Assembly: GCA_016169945.1 (NCBI GenBank)
Contig: JADLSH010000133.1
Coordinates: forward strand, 186,001 to 250,000
Length of the DNA: 64,000 nt
Reading direction: 5' to 3'
Source of the DNA: Trachythela sp. YZ-2020
Taxonomy: Eukaryota; Cnidaria; Anthozoa; Malacalcyonacea; Clavulariidae
Shown here one piece after another: positions 24,901-32,800 of the stretch. Both the position numbers and the translations under genes were made by a program. The notes beneath the pieces are model-generated. The model did no database searches. It saw nothing but the letters and a program-made list of their open reading frames with translations, and was not told where the DNA came from. Every line of letters starts with the position of its first letter. Position 1 is the first letter of the stretch.

Positions 24901-27742
24901 TAAATTCAAAACTTACTTCATCTTCTTAAAAACACCGAATCACCGGCAGATTTTCATGTATTCCTGCATTTTATCCATAGATTGCCTTCTCTCTAGTTTC
25001 CTTCCTAAAGCGGTGATGTAAGATCTCGAAAAGAGATCAATAACTGACATATCATCACATTCATTTTAGAATGCAAGAAACCGTTACGCCTTGGTGTGGA
25101 AAATGGTGAGATATTGGATTCCCAACTATCAGCTTCATCAGAATGGGACGCAAACCACGGAGCAATAAACTCAAGACTGAACTTCCAGGCTCAAGGCCGT
25201 CGACAAGGCGCTTGGTCAGCAAGACGTAATGATCCCAACCAATGGCTTCAAGTGGACTTAGCACTTCAGGCTACTGTAACTGAGATCTTAACCCAAGGTC
25301 GCAGCAATTATAACCAGTGGGTGAAGAGTTATACTGTATCCTACAGCAATGATGGCCTGAATTTCTTTACGTATCGCGTGAATGGATTGGTGAAGGTAAG
25401 AATTGGAAAATGTTTATTGCTATAATTACAGTCAGTGTATGATTAGGGATAAAAAAATATATGAACAATCGTACTTAATAAGGAACTAAACGACTCGTAT
25501 AATCCATATTTCACTGCATCCCGAACCAGATGGACGTATTTCTCGCATTTCGTGCCGACGATTGACATTTCTATACTTTCTGCGTTTGTAATGATGCCAG
25601 CGAAGGTTTTAAACCTATTTTTGATTGAAGTTCAGTATAGTCCTGGAGTATTTAAGAAAAGCTCTCAGGTCAGAACGAGCTAAATATCGCATATATTGCT
25701 CTTGCCACTCCAACTTAAATTGCATATCTTTTGGCTAAAGTATAATCTGTTCTGTGTATATGAAATTGCATTTGTTATACTTTGTTCCCACGCAAATCCT
25801 TACTAGTGATTACAGAAATTTGCACCGTGATTACAAATTTTTGCACCAATAATTAGGATTAACTGTACTGGAACCAGCTAATCGAATTGGAGAAACAGTT
25901 TCATTTACGTTATTGTTTCCTAAACTAAGGCTTTATAAAAAAAGATACAAATTGACCTTTTTACTTCTTAGGTTTTCGGAGGCAATAATGATAGGAGCAC
26001 AATTGTTCGTCAAAACGTTTCTCCTGTCATTGTTGCACAATACATCCGTATCCATCCGAAGACATGGTATGGGCATATATCCATGAGAGTTGGTTTCCGT
26101 GGCTGCTTCAAAGGTTCGTAGTGTATCAATTTAACCTACTAGTTTAAAGTGCCACTAACCTCTCAAATTATTTTTGTATATGTGTAATATTTATATCATT
26201 CTGAGAATGTGTTTATATCATTTATATCATTTATATCATTCTTGATCAACTTCAGACAAGTTTTAGCATAAAAATACATGAGGAAAACTAATTTACAATT
26301 CACCTAATGACATCATATCCGGTAGCTTTGAGAGTGAAAATGTTGATCAAGATGAGGATTTTTACTATAAAGACATTTATTTTCAGAATGATACAAATTG
26401 GGATTAGTGGCACTTTAAAGTATTCTTGAATTAGAATTGCATATTATCACATAGAACGTCATGGTAACCTTGGTACATGAAACTTCAGTACATATCTGCA
26501 TAAAGAATAAACTAAAACTTGAGAAAGTTTTATCTATCTTGTGGAAACCGCTTCCCCTGCTAACTACAGTTCAAAATATATATACTAGAAATACATATAA
26601 GATTGTTGCTTATGTATACGTAGCAGAATATAACATAGTTAATTGATCAATGATTTAATATGTTGAAACCTATTTCACCATGCTAATGCTACCAAAGGAA
26701 ACAGGAAATATTTGAATAGTTGATTTGTAAATGGTAATATATACTTTTACATCAAAAATCACTCGTTCGAAATTTAGTCATCGGCTGCAACACGCGCTAT
26801 CCAAACAATGAAAAACCGAAATTTATCGTACCCGTTCAAGCGATAAATTTCTCCTGGAAGTGAATTCAATAATCAGACTTCAGGAAGACCTTTTACAGAA
26901 CACCTTGTTTAATCTATAGTGTTGTTGGTCTAGCAGAAGCTCTTGCTATGGCCCGTTTTCCTGATTGTAAACCCACTCAAATGTTAAATATATAACATGT
27001 CAACGACCACGTATTTATTGATCATTTGCAGAATTACAGGACCGTACTATTATACACACATGGTCTCGACTTTATAAAATAGAATTAAAATAATTCAAAG
27101 AATGAAGTTGAGAAAATGCAGCGTGTATAATGCTACGCTCCAGTAATTCTACAAATGGTCTATGGACTGTCTCTCTGAAGAGAACATGTTCTTGGATCAA
27201 TTTACACGGCAACAACCTCAATTTAATTAAATACAATTTTAATCCCAATCCTAATCTTAATTGCAAGCCAAACACCAATCCTAACCACTACCATCTTCAT
27301 ATTCTTAATCCTAACCGTCAGAAATATCATATTATAATATGTTCATCTGTTGTTAATAATATATTATATTACCATAGAGTGGCCATGTGAAGCAAAACCG
27401 TGCCGAAATGGTGGTACGTGCGTGGACTATCGTGGAGGTTACCTGTGTGCTTGCGCTAAAGGATGGGCAGGCAAGAACTGTGAACAAAACATCGGTAAGG
27501 AAATATCTTCAATAAATATTTGCTGTTCAGTTACCGCAAAAATACAACATCCTTCCCACTTCGGCTGGTACAGCGGTTACCGAATTATACGGAAAATATG
27601 GGAAAATACGGCCATAAGATTTATAGTTCTTTATGTATATATGATATTTTGCAATAATTGTAACACTTTTATAATTTTTAAATTTCATCAAAAATATTGA
27701 CAATTGTTATTTTTTTCAGGAAACTGCGTACCAAAAAAATAA
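873..27742 (+). CDS. Secreted mosaic protein: GLYR repeats, (vWD-C8-EGF)x3, (discoidin-EGF)x2
   Basis: Gene-level entry, 19 exons: 873-933, 7620-7839, 8220-8512, 10367-10633, 11136-11651, 12137-12250, 12976-13257, 14126-14647, 17227-17340, 17908-18174, 18773-19294, 20720-20833, 22301-22617, 23938-24079, 24664-24777, 25070-25395, 25972-26113, 27378-27494, 27720-27742. All have GT/AG borders and the joined frame is open for 1490 residues. Approximate residues: signal peptide 1-20; unnamed Cys-rich repeats 25-74, 83-127 and 139-185; vWD/C8 196-452, EGF to 490; vWD/C8 to 758, EGF to 796; vWD/C8 to 1059, EGF to 1097; discoidin to 1250, EGF to 1288; discoidin to 1444, EGF to 1483; 7-residue tail. 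Introns are phase 1 except inside the GLYR block (phase 2) and inside each discoidin domain (phase 0). No transmembrane segment is seen. By family knowledge vWD-C8 units polymerise or form mucus and matrix proteins (zonadhesin/hemocytin-like), and discoidin domains bind glycans or lipids. An extracellular matrix, mucus or adhesive role is inferred. Confidence 0.87.
1433..1640. repeat. (TTTAG)n-type degenerate simple repeat
   Basis: About 200 bases made largely of TTTAGTTTAG-like units inside intron 1. A shorter stretch of the same type occurs at about 2285-2320. Confidence 0.75.
2064..2103. repeat. GCAT-rich alternating simple repeat
   Basis: A run of GCATGCATGC units, self-complementary and alternating purine-pyrimidine, inside intron 1. 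Confidence 0.6.
2587..2620. repeat. Perfect hairpin, 14-bp stem
   Basis: TAGAAGGTTTAGGT, a 6-base loop, then its exact reverse complement. A second, imperfect copy of the arm follows at about 2630-2660. It is probably the remnant of a small foldback element. Confidence 0.6.
2770..2840 (+). repeat. tRNA-derived SINE head or tRNA pseudogene
   Basis: A pol III A box (TAGCTCAGTGG) and a B box (GATTCAATTCC) stand at tRNA spacing. The D arm pairs GCTC with GAGC, the anticodon stem pairs CTGC with GCAG, and five of seven acceptor pairs form. The T stem is imperfect and no CCA follows. A decayed tRNA or a SINE promoter region fits better than a working tRNA gene. Confidence 0.5.
3768..3930 (+). pseudogene. 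SAP-like domain fragment of a transposon protein
   Basis: The frame from about 3768 contains [20 protein letters not shown] followed by QSGKRR. This is the helix-extended-helix pattern of a SAP DNA-binding motif. Similarity stops near 3930, where the sequence becomes the antisense of the THAP frame, so an internal deletion or rearrangement has removed the rest. Confidence 0.5.
3937..4212 (-). pseudogene. THAP zinc-finger fragment
   Basis: The 91-residue frame starts [19 protein letters not shown] and continues with [18 protein letters not shown] and [15 protein letters not shown]. It has the C2CH zinc ligands (C-x2-4-C and C-x2-H), the central tryptophan and the AVPTIF-like end region of THAP domains. 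No transposase catalytic part follows. Confidence 0.72.
4390..5900. other. Intron 1 stretch without recognisable genes
   Basis: AT-rich sequence. An imperfect inverted repeat around 4762-4840 (GATGAGAGTT against CAACTCTCATC) is the only structure noticed. Short open frames show no domain. Confidence 0.4.
6010..6160 (+). repeat. Degenerate telomere-like hexamer array
   Basis: Units of the type TTAGGG, TTAGGA and TTACGA repeat for about 150 bases. The order is irregular, which points to a decayed internal (TTAGGN)n array and not to a chromosome end. Confidence 0.6.
6480..7140. repeat. Diverged tandem duplication of a C-rich segment
   Basis: A block with AGGGCCTTTTTTAACT and GCCCCATGCCCAG at about 6486-6600 recurs at about 6822-6930 (AGGGCCTTTTAACTAATGCA, then CCCC-rich sequence). 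Similar AT-rich spacers follow each copy, giving a period near 335 bases. No coding potential was recognised. Confidence 0.5.
7620..7839 (+). CDS. Exon 2: GLYR repeat 1 and first part of repeat 2
   Basis: The acceptor is TTTATAG and the exon runs phase 1 to phase 2. It encodes repeat 1: Cys25, WWSSFD, GW-x2-C, YINGLYR and an acidic LLEEA followed by a CC pair. Repeat 2 then starts (C-x3-NW-x2-SFD) and is interrupted by the intron. I do not recognise a named domain for this pattern. Confidence 0.8.
8220..8512 (+). CDS. Exon 3: rest of GLYR repeat 2 and whole repeat 3
   Basis: The acceptor is ATCTTATAG and the donor GTATGT, phase 2 to phase 1. It finishes repeat 2 ([22 protein letters not shown]) and encodes repeat 3 (C-x4-[30 protein letters not shown]). 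The repeated tryptophans, GLYR(S/N) and terminal CC pair suggest a disulphide-stabilised extracellular module. Only about 10 residues separate repeat 3 from the first vWD domain. Confidence 0.8.
8690..10275 (-). pseudogene. LINE reverse transcriptase, broken, antisense in an intron
   Basis: Minus-strand frames give, in order, a pre-RT segment ([10 protein letters not shown] at about 10180), the RT core ([37 protein letters not shown] at 9416-9874), and the C-terminal part ([26 protein letters not shown]) ending with a stop at 8728. YADD is intact but the frame is broken in several places. It lies between exons 3 and 4 of the secreted-protein gene, opposite to its transcription. Confidence 0.85.
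10367..10633 (+). CDS. Exon 4: vWD domain 1, first half
   Basis: It encodes the canonical vWD start [14 protein letters not shown] and the C-x-YVLAKD core, with cysteines near residues 210-240. The borders are TTGTAG and GTAAGTT, phase 1 on both sides. An antisense LINE fragment occupies the intron before it. Confidence 0.9.
10634..11135. other. Intron 4, no recognisable elements
   Basis: An ordinary AT-rich intron between the two halves of vWD domain 1. No repeats or domains were recognised. Confidence 0.4.
11136..11651 (+). CDS. Exon 5: vWD domain 1 second half, C8 domain
   Basis: It encodes the vWD end block ([25 protein letters not shown]) and then a C8 module with [20 protein letters not shown] and [11 protein letters not shown]. 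The usual CGLCG motif has only its second cysteine (GICG). It is strikingly similar to exon 8, even at nucleotide level. Phase 1 on both sides. Confidence 0.9.
11652..12975. other. Introns 5 and 6, no recognisable elements
   Basis: Apart from the EGF exon at 12137-12250, I see only AT-rich unique-looking sequence here. Confidence 0.35.
12137..12250 (+). CDS. Exon 6: EGF domain 1
   Basis: A 114-nt phase 1-1 exon with six cysteines in EGF order: [14 protein letters not shown], then [14 protein letters not shown]. It lacks a D-x-N/D-E calcium-binding start. Four of the five EGF exons in this gene are exactly 114 nt, as expected for exon shuffling and duplication. Confidence 0.92.
12976..13257 (+). 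CDS. Exon 7: vWD domain 2, first half
   Basis: The frame reads [19 protein letters not shown] and continues with [21 protein letters not shown] and C-x-YTVTV. It is 282 nt where the equivalent exons are 267 nt, because of a small insertion near [11 protein letters not shown]. Acceptor TTTATAG, donor GTAAAC, phase 1-1. Confidence 0.9.
13258..14125. other. Intron 7, no recognisable elements
   Basis: Contains T-rich and A-rich runs around 13430-13530. No transposon ends or coding domains were seen. Confidence 0.35.
14126..14647 (+). CDS. Exon 8: vWD domain 2 second half, C8 domain
   Basis: Same design as exon 5: [27 protein letters not shown], then the C8 cysteines [17 protein letters not shown] and [11 protein letters not shown]. 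It ends at the donor GTAAGT in phase 1. A 57-nt block (14482-14538) matches exon 5 at 56 of 57 positions. Confidence 0.9.
14822..14915 (+). repeat. G-rich tract with quadruplex potential
   Basis: Several runs of four to six G (GGGGGGTGGGATGGGGGG near 14825, and a second cluster near 14890-14912) lie on the plus strand of intron 8. Related C-rich or G-rich runs appear elsewhere in that intron. Confidence 0.5.
14916..16358. other. Intron 8 left part, no recognisable elements
   Basis: AT-rich. A short G run occurs at 16105. No domain or clear inverted ends were read. Confidence 0.35.
16359..17196. mobile_element. DNA transposon with GGGACTGGTCAT ends and TAA target duplication
   Basis: The left end GGGACTGGTCATAATGTGCA is mirrored by TGACCAGTCCC at the right. 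Flanking TAA at 16356-16358 and 17197-17199 fits the 3-bp duplication of PIF/Harbinger-type elements. The inverted repeats extend about 60 bp, past GGCTATGAAAATTG. It has no open frame, so it is a MITE-like derivative. It ends 30 nt before EGF exon 9 and contains an (AAACT)n run at about 16960. Confidence 0.7.
17227..17340 (+). CDS. Exon 9: EGF domain 2
   Basis: A 114-nt phase 1-1 exon with the EGF pattern [14 protein letters not shown] and [14 protein letters not shown]. Its acceptor (TTGTAG, ending 17226) lies only about 30 nt from the end of an inserted TAA-target DNA element. The element therefore lies immediately beside the branch-point region. Confidence 0.92.
17908..18174 (+). CDS. Exon 10: vWD domain 3, first half
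   Basis: It encodes [38 protein letters not shown] and cysteine-containing strands up to APYTNQ. The borders are TATTCAG and GTAAGA, phase 1-1, and the length equals that of exon 4. Confidence 0.9.
18773..19294 (+). CDS. Exon 11: vWD domain 3 second half, C8 domain
   Basis: It encodes [30 protein letters not shown] and a C8 domain with [18 protein letters not shown] and [14 protein letters not shown]. Phase 1-1, donor GTAAGT. It has diverged more from exons 5 and 8 than they have from each other. Confidence 0.9.
19360..20340 (+). pseudogene. Tc1/mariner-type (DDE) transposase remnant
   Basis: Plus-strand frames broken by stops and frameshifts give [13 protein letters not shown] (first catalytic Asp region) at about 19830, [20 protein letters not shown] at about 19930, and [12 protein letters not shown] (second Asp) at about 20070. 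Next come NVEWSPRL and a frame-shifted FSVGISEE resembling the usual FFLWGYLK end. The left edge reads GGGTGTCCCTAAAAAAGTAA, like a transposon terminus. I found no matching right terminus. It sits in intron 11, sense to the gene, and is not functional. Confidence 0.75.
20720..20833 (+). CDS. Exon 12: EGF domain 3
   Basis: A 114-nt phase 1-1 exon encoding [14 protein letters not shown] and [14 protein letters not shown], six cysteines in EGF spacing. It closes the third vWD-C8-EGF unit. The broken mariner-type transposase lies in the intron before it. Confidence 0.92.
21120..22295 (-). pseudogene. 5'-truncated, internally deleted LINE with (GATA)n tail
   Basis: A long minus-strand frame runs from an RT segment ([41 protein letters not shown]) straight into the C-terminal region ([42 protein letters not shown]), ending at 21288. 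The YADD block is missing, so an in-frame deletion joined the two parts. A (TAGA)n microsatellite at 21126-21146 marks the 3' end. The 5' truncation point is within a few bases of the acceptor of exon 13. Confidence 0.85.
22301..22617 (+). CDS. Exon 13: discoidin (F5/8 type C) domain 1, N-terminal part
   Basis: The frame reads [20 protein letters not shown], then [24 protein letters not shown] and [16 protein letters not shown]. This is the classic discoidin jelly-roll with its opening cysteine. Phase 1 start, phase 0 end (GTACGT). An antisense LINE runs almost up to its acceptor (ATTTTAG). Confidence 0.92.
22618..23575. other. Intron 13 left part, no recognisable genes
   Basis: AT-rich, with a patch near 23026-23060 rich in CGTCA and GCCATGTTGG of the kind often found in repeats. 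No ends could be defined. Confidence 0.3.
23576..23764. mobile_element. Small MITE with about 45-bp inverted repeats
   Basis: AAGACCGGTTAACACGATCC and following bases at the left are mirrored at the right by GGATCGTGTGAACCGGCCTT. The arms agree over about 45 bases with a roughly 100-base spacer. The ends resemble hAT-type MITE termini, but no target duplication was read with certainty. Confidence 0.6.
23938..24079 (+). CDS. Exon 14: discoidin domain 1, C-terminal part
   Basis: A phase 0 to phase 1 exon encoding [21 protein letters not shown] and [10 protein letters not shown]. The last cysteine pairs with the opening cysteine of exon 13 in this family. The position and phase of the internal intron match those of the second discoidin domain. 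Confidence 0.9.
24400..24545. repeat. Copy of a dispersed foldback-like repeat
   Basis: GAGGTCTTTACGGTAAAATA and ACCGAGGTCTTGCCGTA resemble the inverted repeat at 35800-35930 (GGTCTGTACGGTAAAATATC). Both segments are rich in GAGGTCT/AGACCTC and end in AAGTAGTTTA-like sequence. Confidence 0.45.
24664..24777 (+). CDS. Exon 15: EGF domain 4
   Basis: A 114-nt phase 1-1 exon encoding [14 protein letters not shown] and [14 protein letters not shown]. It separates the two discoidin domains. Confidence 0.9.
25070..25395 (+). CDS. Exon 16: discoidin domain 2, N-terminal part
   Basis: It encodes [63 protein letters not shown] and [10 protein letters not shown]. It is clearly a paralogue of exon 13. 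Phase 1 start, phase 0 end. Confidence 0.92.
25972..26113 (+). CDS. Exon 17: discoidin domain 2, C-terminal part
   Basis: It encodes [26 protein letters not shown] and [10 protein letters not shown]. It is 142 nt, exactly as exon 14, with the same phases (0 to 1). The donor GTTCGT is weaker than the others but is where the family alignment ends. Confidence 0.9.
26114..27377. other. Intron 17, no recognisable genes
   Basis: AT-rich. TTTATATCA repeats several times near 26205-26240, and AATCCTAATC-like units occur near 27240-27310. Confidence 0.35.
27378..27494 (+). CDS. Exon 18: EGF domain 5
   Basis: A 117-nt phase 1-1 exon encoding [14 protein letters not shown] and [14 protein letters not shown]. 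It is one codon longer than the other EGF exons. Confidence 0.9.
27720..27742 (+). CDS. Exon 19: C-terminal tail and stop
   Basis: After the acceptor TTTTTTCAG the frame reads GNCVPKK and then TAA at 27740-27742. The lone cysteine could make an inter-chain disulphide; that is inference. There is no GPI or membrane signal. Confidence 0.78.
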
Positions 27743-27882
27743 GAAACCTGTCAAGTCTTAAGAAAGTGAGAAAAGTAGACATAGTACACTGTACACACAA
27801 CATATATAAACATGATAACTTACGATAATTAAAATAGTTGTTAGAGCATCCCTAAATATCTAATTTTGTGAAAAATTGATTG

Positions 27883-27888
27883 AATAAA
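27883..27888 (+). promoter_or_regulatory. Polyadenylation signal of the secreted-protein gene
   Basis: AATAAA lies about 140 nt after the stop codon in AT-rich sequence, as expected for the 3' end of this gene. Confidence 0.6.
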
Positions 27889-28480
27889 ATCATTAAGCAA
27901 CATTAATGTCCGCCGTGAATTGATTAATAATTATTCATTGACTGATTATGACTTTGTCAAAATGTTTTAAACATGCTGCGAACGGCTGAATTTGGTAATA
28001 TATAAAATGTTTTCGGAAGCTCTGACAAAATTCAAGCCAATGTTGCATGAGTGTCAGTGCAAAATAACCCGCGACTGATTAGAAAGTTATGCATATTACT
28101 CCTTGATTTCTTTTTGGCGTTGCATCTGCCAAGCATTAAATGGTCAAACTCATTAAAATAATATTTTTGTGGTGTTCACGTCAATCGGAGAAATATAAAA
28201 TTAGCTTCTAGACGTTTTGCGCGAAAATGCTTAGTCAGCACAGAAGCCCATGCATACTCTGTTTATGCCCGCATAGCACTGTTCGCCCGAGTGATTAATT
28301 AATAGCCTGAGATCCTGTGGAGTGAGTAGGACTCTTTGACAATGGTCTAGCTATATATTTAATGTATATGAAGTGCTGGGTTTCTCCGATGGCGCCTATA
28401 CAGTATATAATAACAGTCTCACAGAAAATAAAGAAGAGTATAGCCCTCCTCCCAAAGTGCGATGCCAGAGACTATCTATA

Positions 28481-28610
28481 GTAAGCCCCGAAGTAAGCCC
28501 CGAAGTAAGCCCCGAAGTAAGCCCCGAAGTAAGCCCCGAAGTAAGCCCCGAAGTAAGCCCCGAAGTAAGCCCCGAAGTAAGCCCCGAAGTAAGCCCCGAG
28601 GTAAGCCCCT
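28481..28610 (+). repeat. 12-bp minisatellite, 11 units (GTAAGCCCCGAA)
   Basis: Eleven head-to-tail 12-bp units, nine identical and the last two varied. The period is a multiple of three, so open frames appear on both strands (a SPEV-type tetrapeptide on plus). These look like by-products and not genes. Each unit contains GAAGTAAG, resembling a 5' splice site. The array is followed at once by CTCTCTCCTCCGCAGAG, the terminus motif of the 9-bp-TSD elements. Confidence 0.85.
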
Positions 28611-28630
28611 CTCTCCTCCGCAGAGCCAAA

Positions 28631-29620
28631 GGCTTTCTAAGAACAGTGATTTGAATGCTCCATTGCGCAATTGCGTTAGAAGGTACGTTGTATCATGTCA
28701 ATTAATCGCTGAAATTCGGAGCGCGGGCAAGCGAGCGTGTGTGAGCTGCTATGGTTTTCACATGCAGTAATATCGCATCACTCACTCGTTGTTGCACATA
28801 AAAAACATTGTCAAGTGCATCAACAGTCACTATTGTTTAGCAACGTTTTTGCAACTGCTACTGTAATATTGAACTTAGCGACTGTTAGACTAACGATTGG
28901 CCTGGCCTGGCCATGAGGGGGGGAGATACTAATATACTCCAGTATATATACTGCCTCGAAATGCCAATTTTCGTAAAATCCATATATATATACATATATA
29001 TATACATATATATATGTGAAATGTGATAAGTTCACTCCGTAATATGATAGGAAGAAATGTTCTTCGAAGAAATGTTCTGCTTATACGCGGTTTGGAATAA
29101 AATTGTTTTTCCTCAGATTCTGAATTTTAAACCCACCGAATATAAATGAAACATACTGGCAGGCTACAGTCTAAGCAAACACTTTTTTGACTGACTCGTA
29201 TTCCGCACTCATTACTCTTCACTCCATTTCATTGTGACTAATATTAATCGGTAAATTGTTAGTTACATATTGTTAGTTATATTTAGTTGCTGAAAATTTA
29301 GTGCAAGTATTTCTATATTATCCCGTACTGTTCTGTGTCATATTGTAGCTCAAGTGCAATTGAATTGGTTAAATATGTGGATAAATGAAAGTGGTAAGTC
29401 GATATATCATTTTGCATATAGATGCAATAATATAAAGGACTGATTACATATTGATATACGGTGCAAAAATATTCGAAAACGAAAATCTCTAAAAACTAAC
29501 GAAAATGAATGAGCCGACCTATAGTAGCGGCATCTTATTCAAACTTTCTTCATTCTATTTCCTGAATGTTCTACATAAATCGTTCAGCAAATTTTTCATC
29601 AAATCAGCCATGGGTACTTC
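28631..29620. other. Intergenic space between the two convergent genes
   Basis: No coding sequence recognised. A (TATATATACA)n stretch lies at about 28980-29018. I did not see a canonical AATAAA on the minus strand just after the stop of the ZP-protein gene. Confidence 0.4.
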
Positions 29621-29829
29621 CTATTTTGCTGCCATGTTGCTGATGCCAAAAGCTTCCATTTTGTCATCATGGTATTCCATGGGAATAACTTCACGGGATG
29701 TTATGGGATTTCCTCCACGACGTTTTCTGACCAAAACAAAGACAGTTATAGCCAACAACACGACCATAAGTGCAACACAACCCAGTATGACTATCATAAT
29801 TGTGTTTGGACTGGATTCAGTGTCCTTTG
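29621..29829 (-). CDS. Last exon: transmembrane segment and cytoplasmic tail
   Basis: It encodes KDTESSPNT, then the hydrophobic span [24 protein letters not shown], the stop-transfer RKRR, and a tail ending [11 protein letters not shown] before TAG at 29623-29621. Acceptor CTTGTAG. The span and basic flank indicate a type I membrane protein. Confidence 0.88.
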
Positions 29830-32800
29830 CTACAAGTAGAAAATATAAAGAGAAATAATAATTATGGCTTTGTTCAATGCAGTGTTAGCGTATCCGATGA
29901 CTTAAATCAAATATAAAATTGATGTCATGATTGAGTCGTTTTTCTTGGATATCCCGCGATATCTAATTCGCGTATTTACCACAATCTATTTGTCTTTTCG
30001 TCTAGAGAGGTTTTCGTCATATAGTGGAGAAGAAGATGAGAGACTTTACCGGGAAGAACTTTAGTTATTGCCCCGATTGAGTTTATACTTTCAGAATGAG
30101 GCAACTATAAACTCAAGCCGCTCCTCTTATTCTCGGCTGGCCAAAGCAACACTTCTCTAGACGAGAAACAGACAATGCCATTCAGGCATGCCTTACAAAT
30201 GGACCGATACCGATACCGATACCAAATTATTGATACCAATGTGATAATGCCGAATAATGGCGGTATCGTAGGAGCTGTTAATAGGGAGAATGTGGAGAAA
30301 TAGAGTTGTATAATCTCGTACTTTCATGTTGGGAGTCGTGATCATATCTATAAAACCATGAAGACCTGAATTATAGATAAACATAGTTATTAATTCTGGA
30401 TCTGCTTATTGCTATCCATAACGTAACGACCAAAATCCTTAGCGTGGTAACGTAAGACTTATTGAAGGCCCCTCTGGATGTCACCGTATGACTCATGCTT
30501 GATCAGGGAGCATATCTACGATTGAACGGTTAGTTTGGTGCTTATTTCAACCCACCCTGTCAACTTTCCCTGTGGGAGGAAACCGGAGTACCTGGAGAAA
30601 ACCTACGATTTTCGGTATACGCATGGTTATAAAATACCTATATCCTTTGGTTTCGGTATAAAACTTGTACTTGTTAACGGCTAATTGTGTGGACCGGTGG
30701 AGTCCCTAAATTAAGCAACGTACGCACTGTAATCATATGGTTTCCTGAGAAAATTGAGTACATGACAAACTGAAATGAGCAAACCTTGTTCTTGGTCATT
30801 TTGGTCGTTCGGCTCCTCTCGATACATAATAGGACCAATAGAAAGTTGATAGCTGCGGTCAGTAGCATCAAGTGACGACACATCACGACGTTTTCTGTTC
30901 GAACAAGTGGTACTTCGAACACAAATGGAATCTGGAGTATTTTTGTTACATAGTCGCAGGTCACAATGGATGTAAACAAAGGTGTGATTGACCAGGAATC
31001 TGAAAACTTGGATGCTGAATCGGTGATTCTGCTGCAAACCACTTGTATGGTGAGTGATGGTTGGATCTTGGTCACATCTAGAAGTTAATAGATTATAATT
31101 ACTCGTTCTAGCCTGAAGGTTTTGTACACCCCAATTATTATTTATTATTATTATTATTTAAATATATTTTACAACGGTAGCCCTAACTGTTTTCCAAGGG
31201 GGCGTTCCTAAACTAAATCTATATTTACAAAAGAAATTCTATAAAACTACAAATAATCTATAACTACTATTACTCTTACTCTTATTCTCGTTTTACTCTT
31301 AAGGTCACTTGGAAGATCGTTCCAACATATTGCACCGGAGTAACTAATGCTTTCTTCATGAAATTGGTCTTTGGCTTATCCAATTTAAAATCGTTCAAAT
31401 TACTTCTTAAGGAGTAATTTTGATTATTGGAAATGCTAAACAAATGTTCTATTGATTCAGGTGCAATCCTATGTTTAACCTTACCCATCAATCATGCTTT
31501 TTTAGTTCCCCTGTGGTCTTTTAGCGTTTCGCAATTAAATTTGTTCGATAAATCGTAACTGCTCGCTGTTAAAATTCTTGCAACTCTATTTTGCATTTTT
31601 TGTAGTTCTCAAGGTTATAGTTAGGTGCATTGACATATATAAGAAATATTATTATATGGCAAGCATTTGTTTTGGTGTATCGCGCAATTTGATTGGTTCC
31701 TGAGCGGTCGGAATTTCCCGTTTTGCCACCGGTAGGTAATACCGGGCAATACGGTATTCTTATTGCCCTACGACGACTTGAACACATTTCAAACCCACTC
31801 TCCTCCGCAGAGGCTGTGAGCTATTAAAATAATTAGTCGTTTTTAATAGTGAGTTCTCGAGCATTTTCATTAGCCTTACACGAAGTTTTCAAGGAAATGT
31901 GAGCGCGCGGGGAAAGACGGGAAGGAGGAAATTAGTCGTTTTTAATAGTGAGTTCTCGAGCATTTTCATTAGCCTTACACGAAGTTTTCAAGGAAATGTG
32001 AGCGCGCGGGGAAAGACGGGAAGGAGGAAAATTATGAGGGAAGCCTCTGCCATATAATGTGCGGTTCTGTGAACAAAGTAGCGGTTCTGTGAACACAACA
32101 TGGCGGAATCAGAGAGCGACACGGAAGATCTTGAAACATCAATGCAGAATCTTAGTATAGATGGTAAGTTAGTATTGTTTGTGCTATTTAATATATTCTT
32201 GATGTGGAGTTGATGTAAATGAATTTTCTTCGTATAATGATATTGTGGTTTATAATTTGTGTATATAGAAATGGGCTGCGATATTGAACCTCGCTCGAAA
32301 ATTCGATGCATGTTCTCAGTCTAGAAGGTACGTATAAAAGCACTGTTTTGTTGATATTACACCGGCGAATAAATGAGATACGAATGATCACACATTTATA
32401 TAGAGGCAGAAAAGGTTTTGACGACGACGATGTATGTAATTATTTGAAATATTTGCGACAAACTTGATATGAAAATAGTGAATATTTATGAATACACGTG
32501 CTGTGTCATGTGGGAAAATTATTTCAAATTAAGCCATTGTTACACACAATTTCAATCTTTGAACTGTCTGTTTGTATGAATAAAACGAATATTTTAGTCT
32601 AAAAATGATTGATTGTAACTCAAAATTACTAAGTGGCTAAGATATGAAAATTATTAGCCATGTTTATATGGCTTTAAATGAAGGGCTAGACCTATGAGTA
32701 TGACTGGTTTTCACCTCGTGTCTACACGAGAAAAAAATCAGCAACTTGCTAGGTAGCCTGTATAGCTAGGGTTTTAAAGGGTTTGGTAGTTGTGGTGAGG

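Noticed and set aside
28373..28770. Open frames on both strands encoding tetrapeptide repeats
   Set aside because: They arise because the 12-bp minisatellite unit has no stop in most frames. There is no signal, domain or splice support.
30540..30625. GGAGGAAACCGGAGTACC-type motif as a coding or regulatory site
   Set aside because: I associate this phrase with dispersed repeats in marine invertebrates, but I could not define ends, so it is not listed as a feature.
30674..31075. 133-residue minus-strand frame
   Set aside because: Shadow of the ZP-C exon in another register; the other frame has the ZP cysteines and RKRR site.
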